From: Cymbomonas tetramitiformis
Taxonomy: Eukaryota; Chlorophyta; Pyramimonadophyceae; Pyramimonadales; Pyramimonadaceae
NCBI GenBank assembly: GCA_001247695.2
Contig: LGRX02033448.1
Coordinates: forward strand, 1 to 45,943
DNA: 45,943 bases
Reading direction: 5' to 3'
The position numbers were made by a program, and so were the translations under genes. This document shows, piece after piece, positions 10,151 to 18,837 of the stretch. How positions within the stretch are numbered: position 1 is the stretch's first letter; each line of letters opens with the position of its first letter. Under the pieces are notes generated by a model. It did no database searches. It was not told the DNA's origin and saw only the letters and a program-made list of their open reading frames with translations.

Positions 10151-10155
10151 CCTCG

Positions 10156-11672
10156 CGTGTCGCAGGCCGCGCAGCGGCCGCGCTCGGAGAAACTCTGGGA
10201 ACAAGGGTAAACAACGGTGAACACATGACTGATGGTGCCAAAAATCGTGCTTTTTCACCACTGTCATGTGTCGCCCTGTCATGTCATCCCACTCGGTTCG
10301 GCTGGAGTACCCGTGCCGTGCTCTTCATTGCTATTCGTCGAGAATGCAGAATCGCGCGATCGACCGATCGTAACCTCTGGCTTGCGAGAGTAACGAAAGC
10401 AAAGGAGAAAGGTGTTTCCCTCGTGTTTCCAACCTGCTCGGAGCCCGAGCCCGCGGATGTGGTCATATGAAAAACATGACAACATAATGTGACGACATAC
10501 TTGTAAGTGACAACATAGAGTTTAGAGCTCTATATGATATGATATGCATATGATATCTCCCATATGACGAGCGTGAGACAACATGTTTTCTCTTCAGAAC
10601 TTTGAGAGTTTTTAAAATTCAGAAACTTTATCACTTGCCTAACATCAATTTATCAGAAATTTTCACCAAAAACGGTGGACACCAAAGTTCATCAAGACGA
10701 GCTTCAGTATTTTCAAACATCACTTAGTCACGAGGCCCTAAAGTTCACTGCGCAATACACTTCAGAGGTTTTCAGAAGCCACAACGGCGAAACCTCAGAA
10801 CGTCGATAATTCAGGTGTATAACTCTTATTATCTTACCAACTTACACGCCAACTATCATGCGCTTCAGTTTACTTATAACGTGGTGTATGTGTGTTGTGC
10901 TACATTTGAAGCACGTTCTGTTGTCCCGCTCAACTTGTTGCACTCTTATATTCGGACGGACTATGGCCAATATCATGAACGGACAATGTAATGGCGCATT
11001 CTGCATGAGCATCTGCGGACTATGTTTCACGCGCCAGTGGCATAGTCCGGTCGTGAAGACGAGAGCACGCACCGTGGGCTGTAATTGCTTCGTGAGCGCC
11101 AGAATACACACGCTGGCCGTGCTAACGCTCCTCACAACATATTTCAACGTCGTATTCGACAGCCATCTACCAGCGATCGATGTATAGCACTTATTACGGA
11201 CGTGTACGTCAGTCGTCGCCGTTGTGCCACGGTACAAGCAGCACCCATTCTTACACTTAGTATTCTAAGCTACGAACGCCACATGCTCATTCGTGCGTGC
11301 ATGCTTTCCCTCAGGTTTTCTGAAGGTTTTGTATTCCAAGTCTTCGACAATATGTGCTATTCAACTCTAGCAGGTACGTGTCACTTCACCACAGTTTTGC
11401 ACTTGTGACAAGACTTGTCCCCCCATAACGGCTAGGAATTTACGAAGCGTCGCGTGAGGCGGTTCTATCTACACTAAGGCTCAAACCAAGTTTCATACAA
11501 CCTACGGTCTCAACCAAGTTTTATACAACCTACGGTCTGTGCGTAGTGAAACCGCCACACGCACTTTTACACTCGTTCCGACCTACAAGCTTATCTGTAT
11601 GGCCGTAATGCCACAGCACCCTATATCCTGTCACTGCACTGTCGGTACTGCGTATCACTGAGAGGCGTTACT
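10156..11672. other. intergenic, no gene recognised
   Basis: Overlapping ORFs of 107-131 codons occur on both strands at 10842-11408, but none has a recognisable domain or clear coding bias. Visible structure: a perfect 9-bp hairpin, cggactatg with catagtccg (11016-11024 and 11041-11049); a roughly 27-bp direct repeat around caaccaag and tacaacctacggtct near 11480-11540; and an AT-rich run of tatgatatgatatgcatatg near 10532. Up to 11672 this would be upstream sequence of the LRR gene. Confidence 0.45.
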
Positions 11673-12953
11673 TTGATGCACTGCCCATCAGTTTCCTCCA
11701 CAAGCTGCAAATCAAGTCCAAGCTATGTTTGCATTGCAGAAATGGAAGAATGTCGAGAATGTGATGTGGGCACAAGTCAAAGAAGTACACATCCAAATAA
11801 AAGTCACTGGCGGAAAGATCCAGTCGGGGAGGTGTTATGCGATCACGACCTATTGTCGCTGATAATCCGCTCCGTAGAGAGGGCACAGTGGCCTTCTTTA
11901 CGCCTGATCGACAAGTTGTGGAAAGAGACTATCAACGCCGAAGTCAAGAGCTTACATCCGAAATTCCAAGTGAAAGGAAGCTGTGCGGTGTGTAGGAGTT
12001 TGGAGCTCCTTTGCAACAGGACGTCTTCTAGAATCGGATGCAACAGAACGTCTTCTAGAATCGAGCTCCTCAGACGACTAGCGAATACTTACAAAAGTCT
12101 CACCAATTTGGACCTAAATAGGAATATCACAGCACCTATGGAGATGACACATGATGACGTGAAAGCACTCGCACCACTCACTGCACTCACCTCCCTCAAC
12201 CTCAGCTATTGTAGTGGGGTGACAGACGAGGGTGTAGGAGCACTGGCATCGCTCACCACACTCACCTCCCTCGACCTCAGCTATTGTAGTGGGGTGACAG
12301 ACGAGGGTGTGAGAGGGCTTGCACCGCTCACCGCACTCACCTCCCTCAACCTCAGCTATTGCAGAGGGGTGACAGACGAGGGTGTAAGAGCGCTTGCACC
12401 ACTCACCGCACTCACCTCCCTCGAACTCAGTGGTTGCAGTAAGGTGACAGATGAGGGTGTAGGAGCGCTGGAGCCGCTTACTGCACTCACCTCCCTCGAC
12501 CTGAAAGGATGTTGGGTGATGACAGACGAGGGTGTGAGAGGTTTGCAATCACTAACTGCACTCGCATCCCTTAAGCTTGGTAGTCATGTCTGCAAGGTGA
12601 CAAGTGAGGGTGTAGGAGCACTGGCAAAGCTCACTGCACTCACCTCCCTCGACCTCAGCTTGTGCGGTGGGGTGACGAGTGAGGGTGTGCGAGCACTGGC
12701 ACCCCTCACAACACTCAAATCCCTTGACGTCAACTCTTTTAGTGGGTCGACAGATGAGTGTGTGAGAGCACTGGTGACCCTCACTTCAATAAAATCCCTC
12801 AAAGCGTATAGTTCTACGGTGATATGCTTGCAAGGCAGTTCTGCAGAGTGGCGGCCACCATCAACACATCACGAGGATAAGGTACCAGGGGATGAACTCG
12901 AATCCTCTACACTCTGTATGGAGCGTGAACTATGGATTGGTTGTGTAGTATGA
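11673..12953 (+). CDS. F-box-like leucine-rich repeat protein (AMN1/GALA-like)
   Basis: 426 residues, one open exon. Residues about 57-95 (LLSLIIRSVERAQWPSLRLI and onward) have the spacing of an F-box, ending in a Trp and a conserved basic helix. From about residue 140 come nine or more 25-residue leucine-rich repeats of the Cys-containing type: LTALTSLDLSYC then VTDEGV then a short helix. In known F-box/LRR proteins the F-box binds SKP1 in an SCF ubiquitin ligase and the LRRs bind the substrate; that role is inferred. The last repeats are degraded and the tail (390-426) is unrelated. The start is uncertain, since a second Met lies about 24 residues in. A 27-bp in-frame duplication sits between F-box and LRRs. 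Bare LRR proteins of this class also exist, so the F-box call is moderate. Confidence 0.8.
   Translation: MMHCPSVSSTSCKSSPSYVCIAEMEECRECDVGTSQRSTHPNKSHWRKDPVGEVLCDHDLLSLIIRSVERAQWPSLRLIDKLWKETINAEVKSLHPKFQVKGSCAVCRSLELLCNRTSSRIGCNRTSSRIELLRRLANTYKSLTNLDLNRNITAPMEMTHDDVKALAPLTALTSLNLSYCSGVTDEGVGALASLTTLTSLDLSYCSGVTDEGVRGLAPLTALTSLNLSYCRGVTDEGVRALAPLTALTSLELSGCSKVTDEGVGALEPLTALTSLDLKGCWVMTDEGVRGLQSLTALASLKLGSHVCKVTSEGVGALAKLTALTSLDLSLCGGVTSEGVRALAPLTTLKSLDVNSFSGSTDECVRALVTLTSIKSLKAYSSTVICLQGSSAEWRPPSTHHEDKVPGDELESSTLCMERELWIGCVV
12011..12064. repeat. 27-bp in-frame duplication in the LRR gene
   Basis: Two copies of a 27-bp unit starting tgcaacaggacgtcttctag, with two or three differences, add nine residues (CNRTSSRI repeated) without breaking the frame. 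Confidence 0.9.
12175..12800. repeat. 75-bp coding repeats of the LRR domain
   Basis: Blocks starting ctcacctccctcgacctc recur every 75 bp (12186, 12261, 12336, 12411, 12486), each encoding one 25-residue LRR. Adjacent units 1 to 4 are nearly identical at DNA level, while later units diverge. This points to recent expansion or gene conversion. Confidence 0.9.
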
Positions 12954-13573
12954 TGGTTGCCTCCGGACCACGAGAGACATCAACAAAATATTGCATAGGT
13001 CATTGATAAAGATCCAAACAAATATATCTTAGCGTACCCGAAGACGCCGTTTGCATTCCATCTTTGTAGTTTAAATGCATCTCGCTGGGTCACTTTTCAT
13101 TTTGTTAACCATATTATTTGCATTAGATTGCCGTTTTAAATTTTGGTTCGAGTCAAAGATCGATCTGATACATCCATATTGTTATTTCGTGTTTGTCGGG
13201 GTGCGAATTCTTGTAAATGGTATATCATTATAAGAAAGGCGTGGTATTGTCGTCGTATTTTGTCGATGTGTTGATATTTATTATCGATATATCGCGCCGA
13301 TAACAGAAATATATAACTAGCTCTCCGCGATGCATCGGTATCGGTTGGTCGATGATTTTAGAAATCTGAACATACATGCATAAATCCAAGATGTCGATCA
13401 GTATAGATAATCGGCGTTATCGATAGATTTTTTGAGCTATGGAAATGTATCAATATGTAAATTTTTGCAACCGATACCGTATCCTGATTACTAGCTCGAT
13501 GTATGTGGCAACCCTCGGTGGTGCATTATCCTCCATATTCGGCGTCTGCATAGCGCGTCGCAGTTGAGCAAGG
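12954..13573. other. AT-rich intergenic stretch
   Basis: No gene. The 3' half (13260-13480) is rich in atcgat, cgataatcgg and gccgata strings, similar in flavour to the subterminal motifs of the hAT-like element, but without inverted ends that I can define. If the chromovirus had a 3' LTR it should lie here; the repeat seen at 784 and 17646 is absent. Confidence 0.4.
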
Positions 13574-15559
13574 CTACAATCGGACAATTGCAATATCTTT
13601 GTCAGGAAAGATGTCCTGTAAGGCTTTTTCACGGGCTTGTCCTTCACGGGAAAGTCGCAGTTGTTCAAACTCGGTGAGCTGCTCGAGTTCACCCCCGTAG
13701 TTCAACGACTCTCGAGTCTTCCAGGAATCATGAGCATTAGAGTACCCAGCCCAGCGAACCAGAAATTCTTCCACTTCTTTGCCTCCTCGAGTAGGTTTCA
13801 CTCTTCGAGCCAGAATCTTAGACACATGTGTCTGGGATTGTCCATCCACGAGTACCTTGGCGGGAGTGGGTATTTGCCGACGCAGCGCAAAAGTTTCTTC
13901 CGCGGTGCGGTATTCCTTGAGACGATGCTGCGCAAGGACGTCGTGGATACGCCATTTAGGTGGCAACTTGAGCCGATAAGCCACCGGGGCGCCTCTGTCG
14001 ATTTCTGGTAGCTCTCGCTGCTGGTCACTGAAGAACCTCTTGGTGATGGGTATGGGCCCGTGTCAGCGAGGTCCCAGCTTCCTGAAGGATTCGCGGTTCA
14101 TGATATTCTCCGTGAGATGCTTGGCATCTACCCAGACCAAGTCTCCCAACTGAAAGGATTTGGCAGTGTGACGCTGGTCAAACTGATGTCGCTGGCGTTG
14201 CTGCGCCAGTTCCAGCTTAGTGCGGGCGTCCTCCAGTTGGGCCGCGAATTTGCTAGCCATCTCGTGTGCGGTACCTTCTCCACCCTTGCGCTTGGAGTGT
14301 TGTCCCGCAGCTGCTTGCAGAAACAGGTCCAGCTGCGACATGGGAGAATGTCCCAGAACCAACTCAAAAGGGGTGAAACCAGTCACATCGCTCCGCGTAT
14401 CATTTATGGCGCACCACAGGTCCCAGTCCTCAGGATTGCTGCCCACGAATGACCGCAGCATGTCTTCTACCACTCGATTGGTATGTTCAGCTTGTCCGTC
14501 AGAACGAGGATTATAAGGCGTAGTGGAAGCCACTTTGGTTCCCATAAATCTCATCAACTCCTTCCACATAGCGTCCTGAAAACGAGGGTCCCGGTCGGAG
14601 ACAATCTTCATAGGAGCGCCATGCAGTTTCCAGATGTGGTCGAAGTAGATTCGAACGATAACCTCGGCGGAGCTGTCCTGGAAGTTCAAGGGGATGATGT
14701 GAACCATTTTGCTGAGCTTACAAGTGAAGGTAGCAAAAGCATCGTGGTTTCGCGCCGTGACTAGGAGTCCGGTGACAAAGTCCACGTTGACCACTTGCCA
14801 TAGTCGCGTAGGAATAGTGTGGGGGTTCAGCAATCCATCCGGATAGGAATTCCTCGGTCGCACCGCTTGACAGATAGCGCAAGAGGAAACCCAGCGTCCC
14901 ACATCTTCAGCGGCTCCTTTCCACCAGAAGCGTCGCAGTACCCGTTCCAGAGTTTTGTCCCTTCCCGCGTGTCCAGCTGAAACAGACGCGTGCGCTTCTT
15001 GCAGCACTACCTCGCGAAGCGGTGAATCTTCTCCCAGTACCAACTGATAGCGTCCAGCGCTAACCCTCCACAAGACATCTCCCACCACGCAGAAGTCACG
15101 AGTGCGTTGATGCGGAGCCTCTTGAATTTCCTTCATCAAGGTCTGCAGTGGACCAGGTCGCCCATATTCCGCTTGCAGAGCTTTGAGGAACTGGCCTCCT
15201 GATATCTGATGGTGCAGGTCTCGGACGCTGGCCGCCTCTCCAGTACGCACGATAGGAGGAGGTGAACTCGTCCTCCTTTCCCGCTTGACACGCTGTCGAG
15301 CCGGCGGGGCGTACACCACTAGCAGAGGCCAAGGAAGATCCAGAAGGGCTCCATCCGGAGCAGCGAACATCTGCACTGGTTCTCCTTGAGCGTCATGTGT
15401 GGGTATAATGTACTCCACTCTCATTCCCGCAGATCTGAACAACTGCCGCCACTGTGGCATGCGAGACTGAAAGTCAGGAAGGACGAAGAGAGCTGAAGTA
15501 TTCTCAGGGTCCAGACGCCATTCTTCCACATATTTCCTCAGTACGGCCTCGATGGTCAA
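13574..15559 (-). pseudogene. chromovirus integrase-chromodomain, one in-frame stop
   Basis: The open part (14063-15559) gives 498 residues. Numbered from its first codon: zinc-binding His190, His197, Cys227, Cys230; catalytic Asp260, Asp322 and Glu358, with exactly 35 residues between the last two, as in a retroviral-type DDE core. A TGA at 14063-14065, where the family has Trp in a GPRWxGP-type motif, stops the frame. The same frame then continues to 13574 through the typical AYRLKLPP segment and a chromodomain (FLVRWAGY). The integrase would insert cDNA and the chromodomain would target chromatin. Residues 1-100 are unassigned. There is no ATG: the frame opens at TTG overlapping the end of the upstream ORF by 4 bp, so expression would need frameshifting or re-initiation, or upstream sequence is missing. 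Confidence 0.9.
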
Positions 15560-16680
15560 ATGGTTAGGTCAGGGGTGACCTTCCCATGCCATCTGTACCA
15601 GCGGCGGCGATATCTGCGCCACCCTTCTGGTACCCATGCATCTCTCCATTTCTCATTCTCCTTTACCAGCGCTGCCGCGGCCATGTGCTCCGGGTGCGTC
15701 ATCTCTCTCCAAGCCCGCGTGCGATCCGCCAGTGACTCTGCTCGAAGTCCTGGTGGTTCATCTCCCAGCCTCGTAACCTCTGCCTCATGCTGCAGTCGGT
15801 CTCGTACCGTCTTCGGAGTTCTGCTGCGAGGTTTTCCAGTGCGCTTGCGCGCTGCACTCGTAGTGCTCTCTGCGCTTAAGGACGCCCTCTCTGCCAAGGC
15901 TGGACACGCTGCTGGTCGAGACGTCGAAGGAAACACCTCAGGTCGAAGTTTAAAAGGTGGGGGTTCTGAAGCTGGGCCAGTTTTTGAAGTTCCACCCCCT
16001 TCCTCCCCACTGTCGTCCAGAGGGTGTGAAACTGCGGGCAGCGTTACATCTTGCAGCCGCTGCCGCAACGCTCGCATACGCTCCACCGGAGCCTTTCTCG
16101 GTACTCGCGGCCGAGGAGCTTCCCGCCAGGGTGTGTTGAGTGGGTTGAAGGTCCAGTGGGTATCCTCTTCCTGACCATCATCCTCATCCAGTGCTGCCAG
16201 TACTGGTGTCTCAGGGTTAGGGTTAGGGTTAGGGTTAGGGTTAGGGTTAGGTTTAGGGTCATCCCCAAGGTCTGGGGGTTCAACGCGGGGCATTTCGCCA
16301 CGCTCGCGTCGGGGGGCTGGATAGCGGTTACCAGTCCCAAGGGGGCGATCCACACTGAACATAACGGGAGGCTTGGAGCGCTCAGGCGACGAAGGGGGCG
16401 ATCTTCGTGGCGACCGCTGACGGCGCCGGGACCTTAAGTGATGTTCTCGCCGGCCTTGCTCAGTGGAAAGGTTCGCTGTATAAACAGCGGTTCGGGTTAA
16501 CGAGGGTTCATCCCGTAGGGTTCTGGTTCTGTCGAGACGGCGTTGTCGCCTCTGATCGACAGACCAGGTGAATCCATACCCTCGAGCAGCCAGAGGGTTG
16601 GGGGGTGGCGCAGGATCCTTCTGAATATTCCCCTGGTTGTGGGCGAAGGCTGTACTTCTCGCCCAGGGGCGGTTACCCAT
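15556..16680 (-). CDS. unrecognised Pro/Arg-rich ORF between gag and integrase
   Basis: 374 residues from ATG at 16680, starting 38 bp after the gag stop. Composition is basic and disordered (many Arg, Pro, Ser, Glu). About residues 141-155 are an alternating Pro-Asn run encoded by the CCCTAA telomere-type repeat. The C-terminal 60 residues are structured-looking and Trp/Arg-rich (WRRYRRRWYRWHGK). I see no retropepsin or RT motif: the only DSG string lacks the hydrophobic flanks of a protease site. It may be a nucleic-acid-binding linker or unrelated sequence joined during deletion. Function unknown. Confidence 0.5.
   Translation of the reverse strand: MGNRPWARSTAFAHNQGNIQKDPAPPPNPLAARGYGFTWSVDQRRQRRLDRTRTLRDEPSLTRTAVYTANLSTEQGRREHHLRSRRRQRSPRRSPPSSPERSKPPVMFSVDRPLGTGNRYPAPRRERGEMPRVEPPDLGDDPKPNPNPNPNPNPNPETPVLAALDEDDGQEEDTHWTFNPLNTPWREAPRPRVPRKAPVERMRALRQRLQDVTLPAVSHPLDDSGEEGGGTSKTGPASEPPPFKLRPEVFPSTSRPAACPALAERASLSAESTTSAARKRTGKPRSRTPKTVRDRLQHEAEVTRLGDEPPGLRAESLADRTRAWREMTHPEHMAAAALVKENEKWRDAWVPEGWRRYRRRWYRWHGKVTPDLTI
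16214..16257. repeat. interstitial telomere-type repeat (TTAGGG), in frame
   Basis: About seven units of ggttag, with one TTTAGGG variant at the end, all on the plus strand. It lies inside the minus-strand ORF 15556-16680, where its 6-bp period keeps the frame and reads Pro-Asn repeatedly. Confidence 0.95.
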
Positions 16681-16718
16681 ACCGCCCTGTCGCCGGCGTC
16701 CCGCCGGCGGGAGGACGC

Positions 16719-17672
16719 TTAGTCCTCCTCCTCCGCAGATTGCTGACCCGAGGAGGACGCTGCGGCCGATTCCTCGTTCTGAAAATACTCCAAAGCTTCA
16801 GCTTCATCCTCCAAATCCTCCCATTCTGTTTCCAGCGCCGCGATATGGGATTCATTTGCAGCGCGGCGACGTGCCAAACGAGCCGGGGCGTCGGCGATCC
16901 GTGCTCGTTTCTTGGCCTCGTCGGGACAGTTGGCCCATAAATGGGAGTCGGAGTTACAGACGTAGCATCGGCGTGGCGGTCTGGTCAATCCTGCAGGACT
17001 GGGGGGCACAGAATGTTGCACTCGGAGGTCCGCGGTATCAGGGTCGGTATCGCCCTCCTCCCCAGCGTCATGCACTGCGTTAAGTCTCGAAGAAGAGCGA
17101 CCATTCCTCCAGGTAGGATTGCGGTTCGCAGGTGCAGAAGCGGGGGAGGTTCGCGCTGCAGTCAAAGCTTCGCTGCGCTCCAGTTTGGTGGCCACCGTGA
17201 TTATATGCTGCAGAGCGGTGGATCCGGGATGATTGCTTTCCCATCCAGCCGGACTTTGCAGGTCTAACCGATCTTCAATGAGGCGATCCATCACGGCTTG
17301 CTTCAGTCGCAGTCCAGACCAAACCTGATATAACAGCTGATGCTGACTGATGGCGTGACAGTTGGGCATGGCGTCTGTCAATAGCTGCACTACCTCGTGC
17401 CAGGAGACCAAGCGAGTGGCGAACAATCGGGCGGTCTCCTCTCGTCGCTGAGTCATGCGCATCACTGTCCCCGCCAGTCCCACCAGTGCGATGTCATCTA
17501 GCACGCTCCTGGCTACGTCGGCCAGGAAAGGCGCCAAAGTGGCGTAACGCCGATTCCAGGCCTCAGAGTTCGGCATATCGCCTTGCTTGAGAAAAGGTAA
17601 AGATCGCGGCTGTAATTTGCGTTGAGCCACTTCCTTTAATATCTCTGTGCTAGGAGGCAAGCACAAGAGCAA
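16719..17672 (-). CDS. chromovirus Gag, N-terminus altered
   Basis: 317 residues. A helical capsid-like region (about 20-160, with the WSGLRLKQAVMDRL type of helix) is followed by a zinc knuckle, CYVCNSDSHLWANC (C-X2-C-X4-H-X4-C, about residues 228-241), and an acidic tail. This is the nucleocapsid signature of Ty3/gypsy Gag, which packages the element RNA. The first nine residues are encoded by the LTR-like repeat that starts at 17646, so the natural N-terminus is probably lost and this ATG is opportunistic. Gag ends in a run of Glu and Asp just before a GC-rich palindromic pair (cgccggcg twice, near 16690-16708). Confidence 0.8.
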   Translation of the reverse strand: MLLCLPPSTEILKEVAQRKLQPRSLPFLKQGDMPNSEAWNRRYATLAPFLADVARSVLDDIALVGLAGTVMRMTQRREETARLFATRLVSWHEVVQLLTDAMPNCHAISQHQLLYQVWSGLRLKQAVMDRLIEDRLDLQSPAGWESNHPGSTALQHIITVATKLERSEALTAARTSPASAPANRNPTWRNGRSSSRLNAVHDAGEEGDTDPDTADLRVQHSVPPSPAGLTRPPRRCYVCNSDSHLWANCPDEAKKRARIADAPARLARRRAANESHIAALETEWEDLEDEAEALEYFQNEESAAASSSGQQSAEEED

Positions 17673-18025
17673 GAAAAACGGCTAAGTACAAAAAGCAACT
17701 ACAACTATAAAAGTACTCAGTACGGAGTACAGTAGGACCGATCAGAATGATGTTGATGTGAGGTGCCTAGCCTGTTGTACGGAGTACTCAGTACAGTTGA
17801 GTTATGGAAAGAGTTCATGAATGTATAAGAACTCAAAGTGTAACCAGTTTCGGAGATGAGAACTGAACTGAGAAAAGTAACATAATAAATGTACGAAACC
17901 GTAACCGCTGTATATGTGTATTGAAAGCATACATTGAAAGCATACTTGAAGTGAATAACGAAACCGTATTCCGGATAGTGGACCGCCGTAGTATCGAAAA
18001 CATACCTCGTGCGGTCGTTTAATAG
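17646..18025. repeat. dispersed LTR-like repeat, copy 2
   Basis: Same orientation as 784-1144. Compared with copy 1 it has a short insertion (caactacaactataaa) near 17696. It overlaps the gag start. If it is an LTR, its TG start faces gag, so it is either the end of the minus-strand element or a separate insertion that cut gag. I could find no target duplication. Confidence 0.7.
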
Positions 18026-18477
18026 TTAAAATGGTAATTAAAATGGTAATTAGTCCGTTTTTTCCGCGTTGCTTCCTTGATATTTTGCGCAATTCTGATT
18101 GAATGCAACCTTGCCTTGCGAGTTTACGGCTAGCCTAGCGCCTTCTACGAAATCGGGAATGCCTGTGCTTGTGCTTGCGTTCCGCGGCGTTGGTTGCGTT
18201 TGATGGTTCCAGGTCCCCTTGGAGCCGCGTTGGAGTGAAGGAATTCAGCTCGACGACAATCTTTTGGGGTGCGCGCGTTGCCCTTCTCTTGGCACGCATA
18301 AGCACTCACGCATAGGCCGTAATTTTGGCACTCCGCAGGTGCTGGATTACAAATCGCTACGGATTTTCAGCAAATTCGACCCTTTGCGGCGGAAGCGCTG
18401 CGCAATTTTTTAAATCTTGCGTAGCTTTTGCTGAATTTCGGGGTCGGTTTGAGATCTTGCGTGCCTCTAGTTTTAGT
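18026..18477. other. intergenic, leader-like sequence
   Basis: No gene recognised. It contains diverged fragments of the leader repeat that follows (gcacgcataagcactcacgc near 18292). Confidence 0.4.
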
Positions 18478-18837
18478 CTTCTAGTCCCCTCTTTTCCGGG
18501 AATTGCCGCGCTTCGGCCGGTGTAAGCTGCTTGTGCTCGCGCACAAGTGGTGAATTTCTGGATTGGCGGGTGCTGGTTGCCGCGCGTAGCGTAAAGCGCT
18601 TCCAATTACTTAGATTGCACGCATAACACGCATAATGTTTCCGGATGGAGCATTAATCTTCTAGTCCCCTCTTTTCCGGGAATTGCCGCGCTTCGGCCGG
18701 TGTAAGCTGCTTGTGCTCACGCACGAGTGGTGAATTTCTGGGTCGGCAGGTGCTGGTTGCCGCGCGTAGCGTGAAGCACTTCCAATTAGCTAGATTGCAC
18801 GCATAGCACGCATAGCACGCATAATGTATTCGGATGG
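18478..18837. repeat. 180-bp tandem duplication forming the leader of the 18824 ORF
   Basis: Copies start at 18478 and 18658 (cttctagtcccctcttttcc). Each ends with repeated gcacgcata units and an ATG (18635 and 18824). The second ATG opens the long ORF; the first opens a ten-codon ORF ending TAG. Two head-to-tail copies of a leader plus start codon suggest unequal crossing-over or a monomer-type promoter. Confidence 0.85.

Larger units (their letters stand above)
8309..10155 (-). mobile_element. short non-autonomous LTR retroelement
   Basis: Two nearly identical direct repeats of 241-243 bp (8314-8556 and 9910-10150) flank 1.35 kb. The exact 5-bp duplication cctcg lies just outside (8309-8313 and 10151-10155). 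Read on the minus strand, the LTR starts TGTCATGGGG and ends CTCCATCA. The purine-rich string GGGGTGAGGTGG sits directly before the 3' LTR, and TGGTGCCCTTACACGC lies five bases after the 5' LTR as a possible primer-binding site. The 5' LTR lacks its first TG. No gag, protease, RT or integrase motif is present inside, so it resembles a TRIM-type element that needs outside enzymes. The inner part (9570-9830) is rich in agatgtcgg strings. Confidence 0.85.
13574..17672 (-). mobile_element. decayed Ty3/gypsy chromovirus lacking reverse transcriptase
   Basis: On the minus strand the order is gag (16719-17672), a proline/arginine-rich ORF (15556-16680), then integrase with a C-terminal chromodomain (13574-15559). 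The integrase plus chromodomain end is diagnostic of chromoviruses. Protease, reverse transcriptase and RNase H, which normally sit between gag and integrase, are absent. No matching LTR pair flanks the unit: the LTR-like repeat at 17646-18025 abuts the gag start, with no copy at the 13.5-kb end. It is either an internal-deletion relic or a non-autonomous lineage. Confidence 0.8.

Noticed and set aside
12114..12548. Minus-strand ORF of 144 codons opposite the LRR repeats
   Set aside because: Antisense shadow of a 75-bp coding repeat that happens to lack stops on the other strand.
16070..16160. Possible retropepsin DSG motif in the ORF between gag and integrase
   Set aside because: The DSG string lies in an acidic, Gly-rich stretch without the hydrophobic flanks or second signature of an aspartic protease.
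15560..16174. Plus-strand ORF of 204 codons
   Set aside because: Shadow of the minus-strand ORF between gag and integrase; no domain and poor composition.
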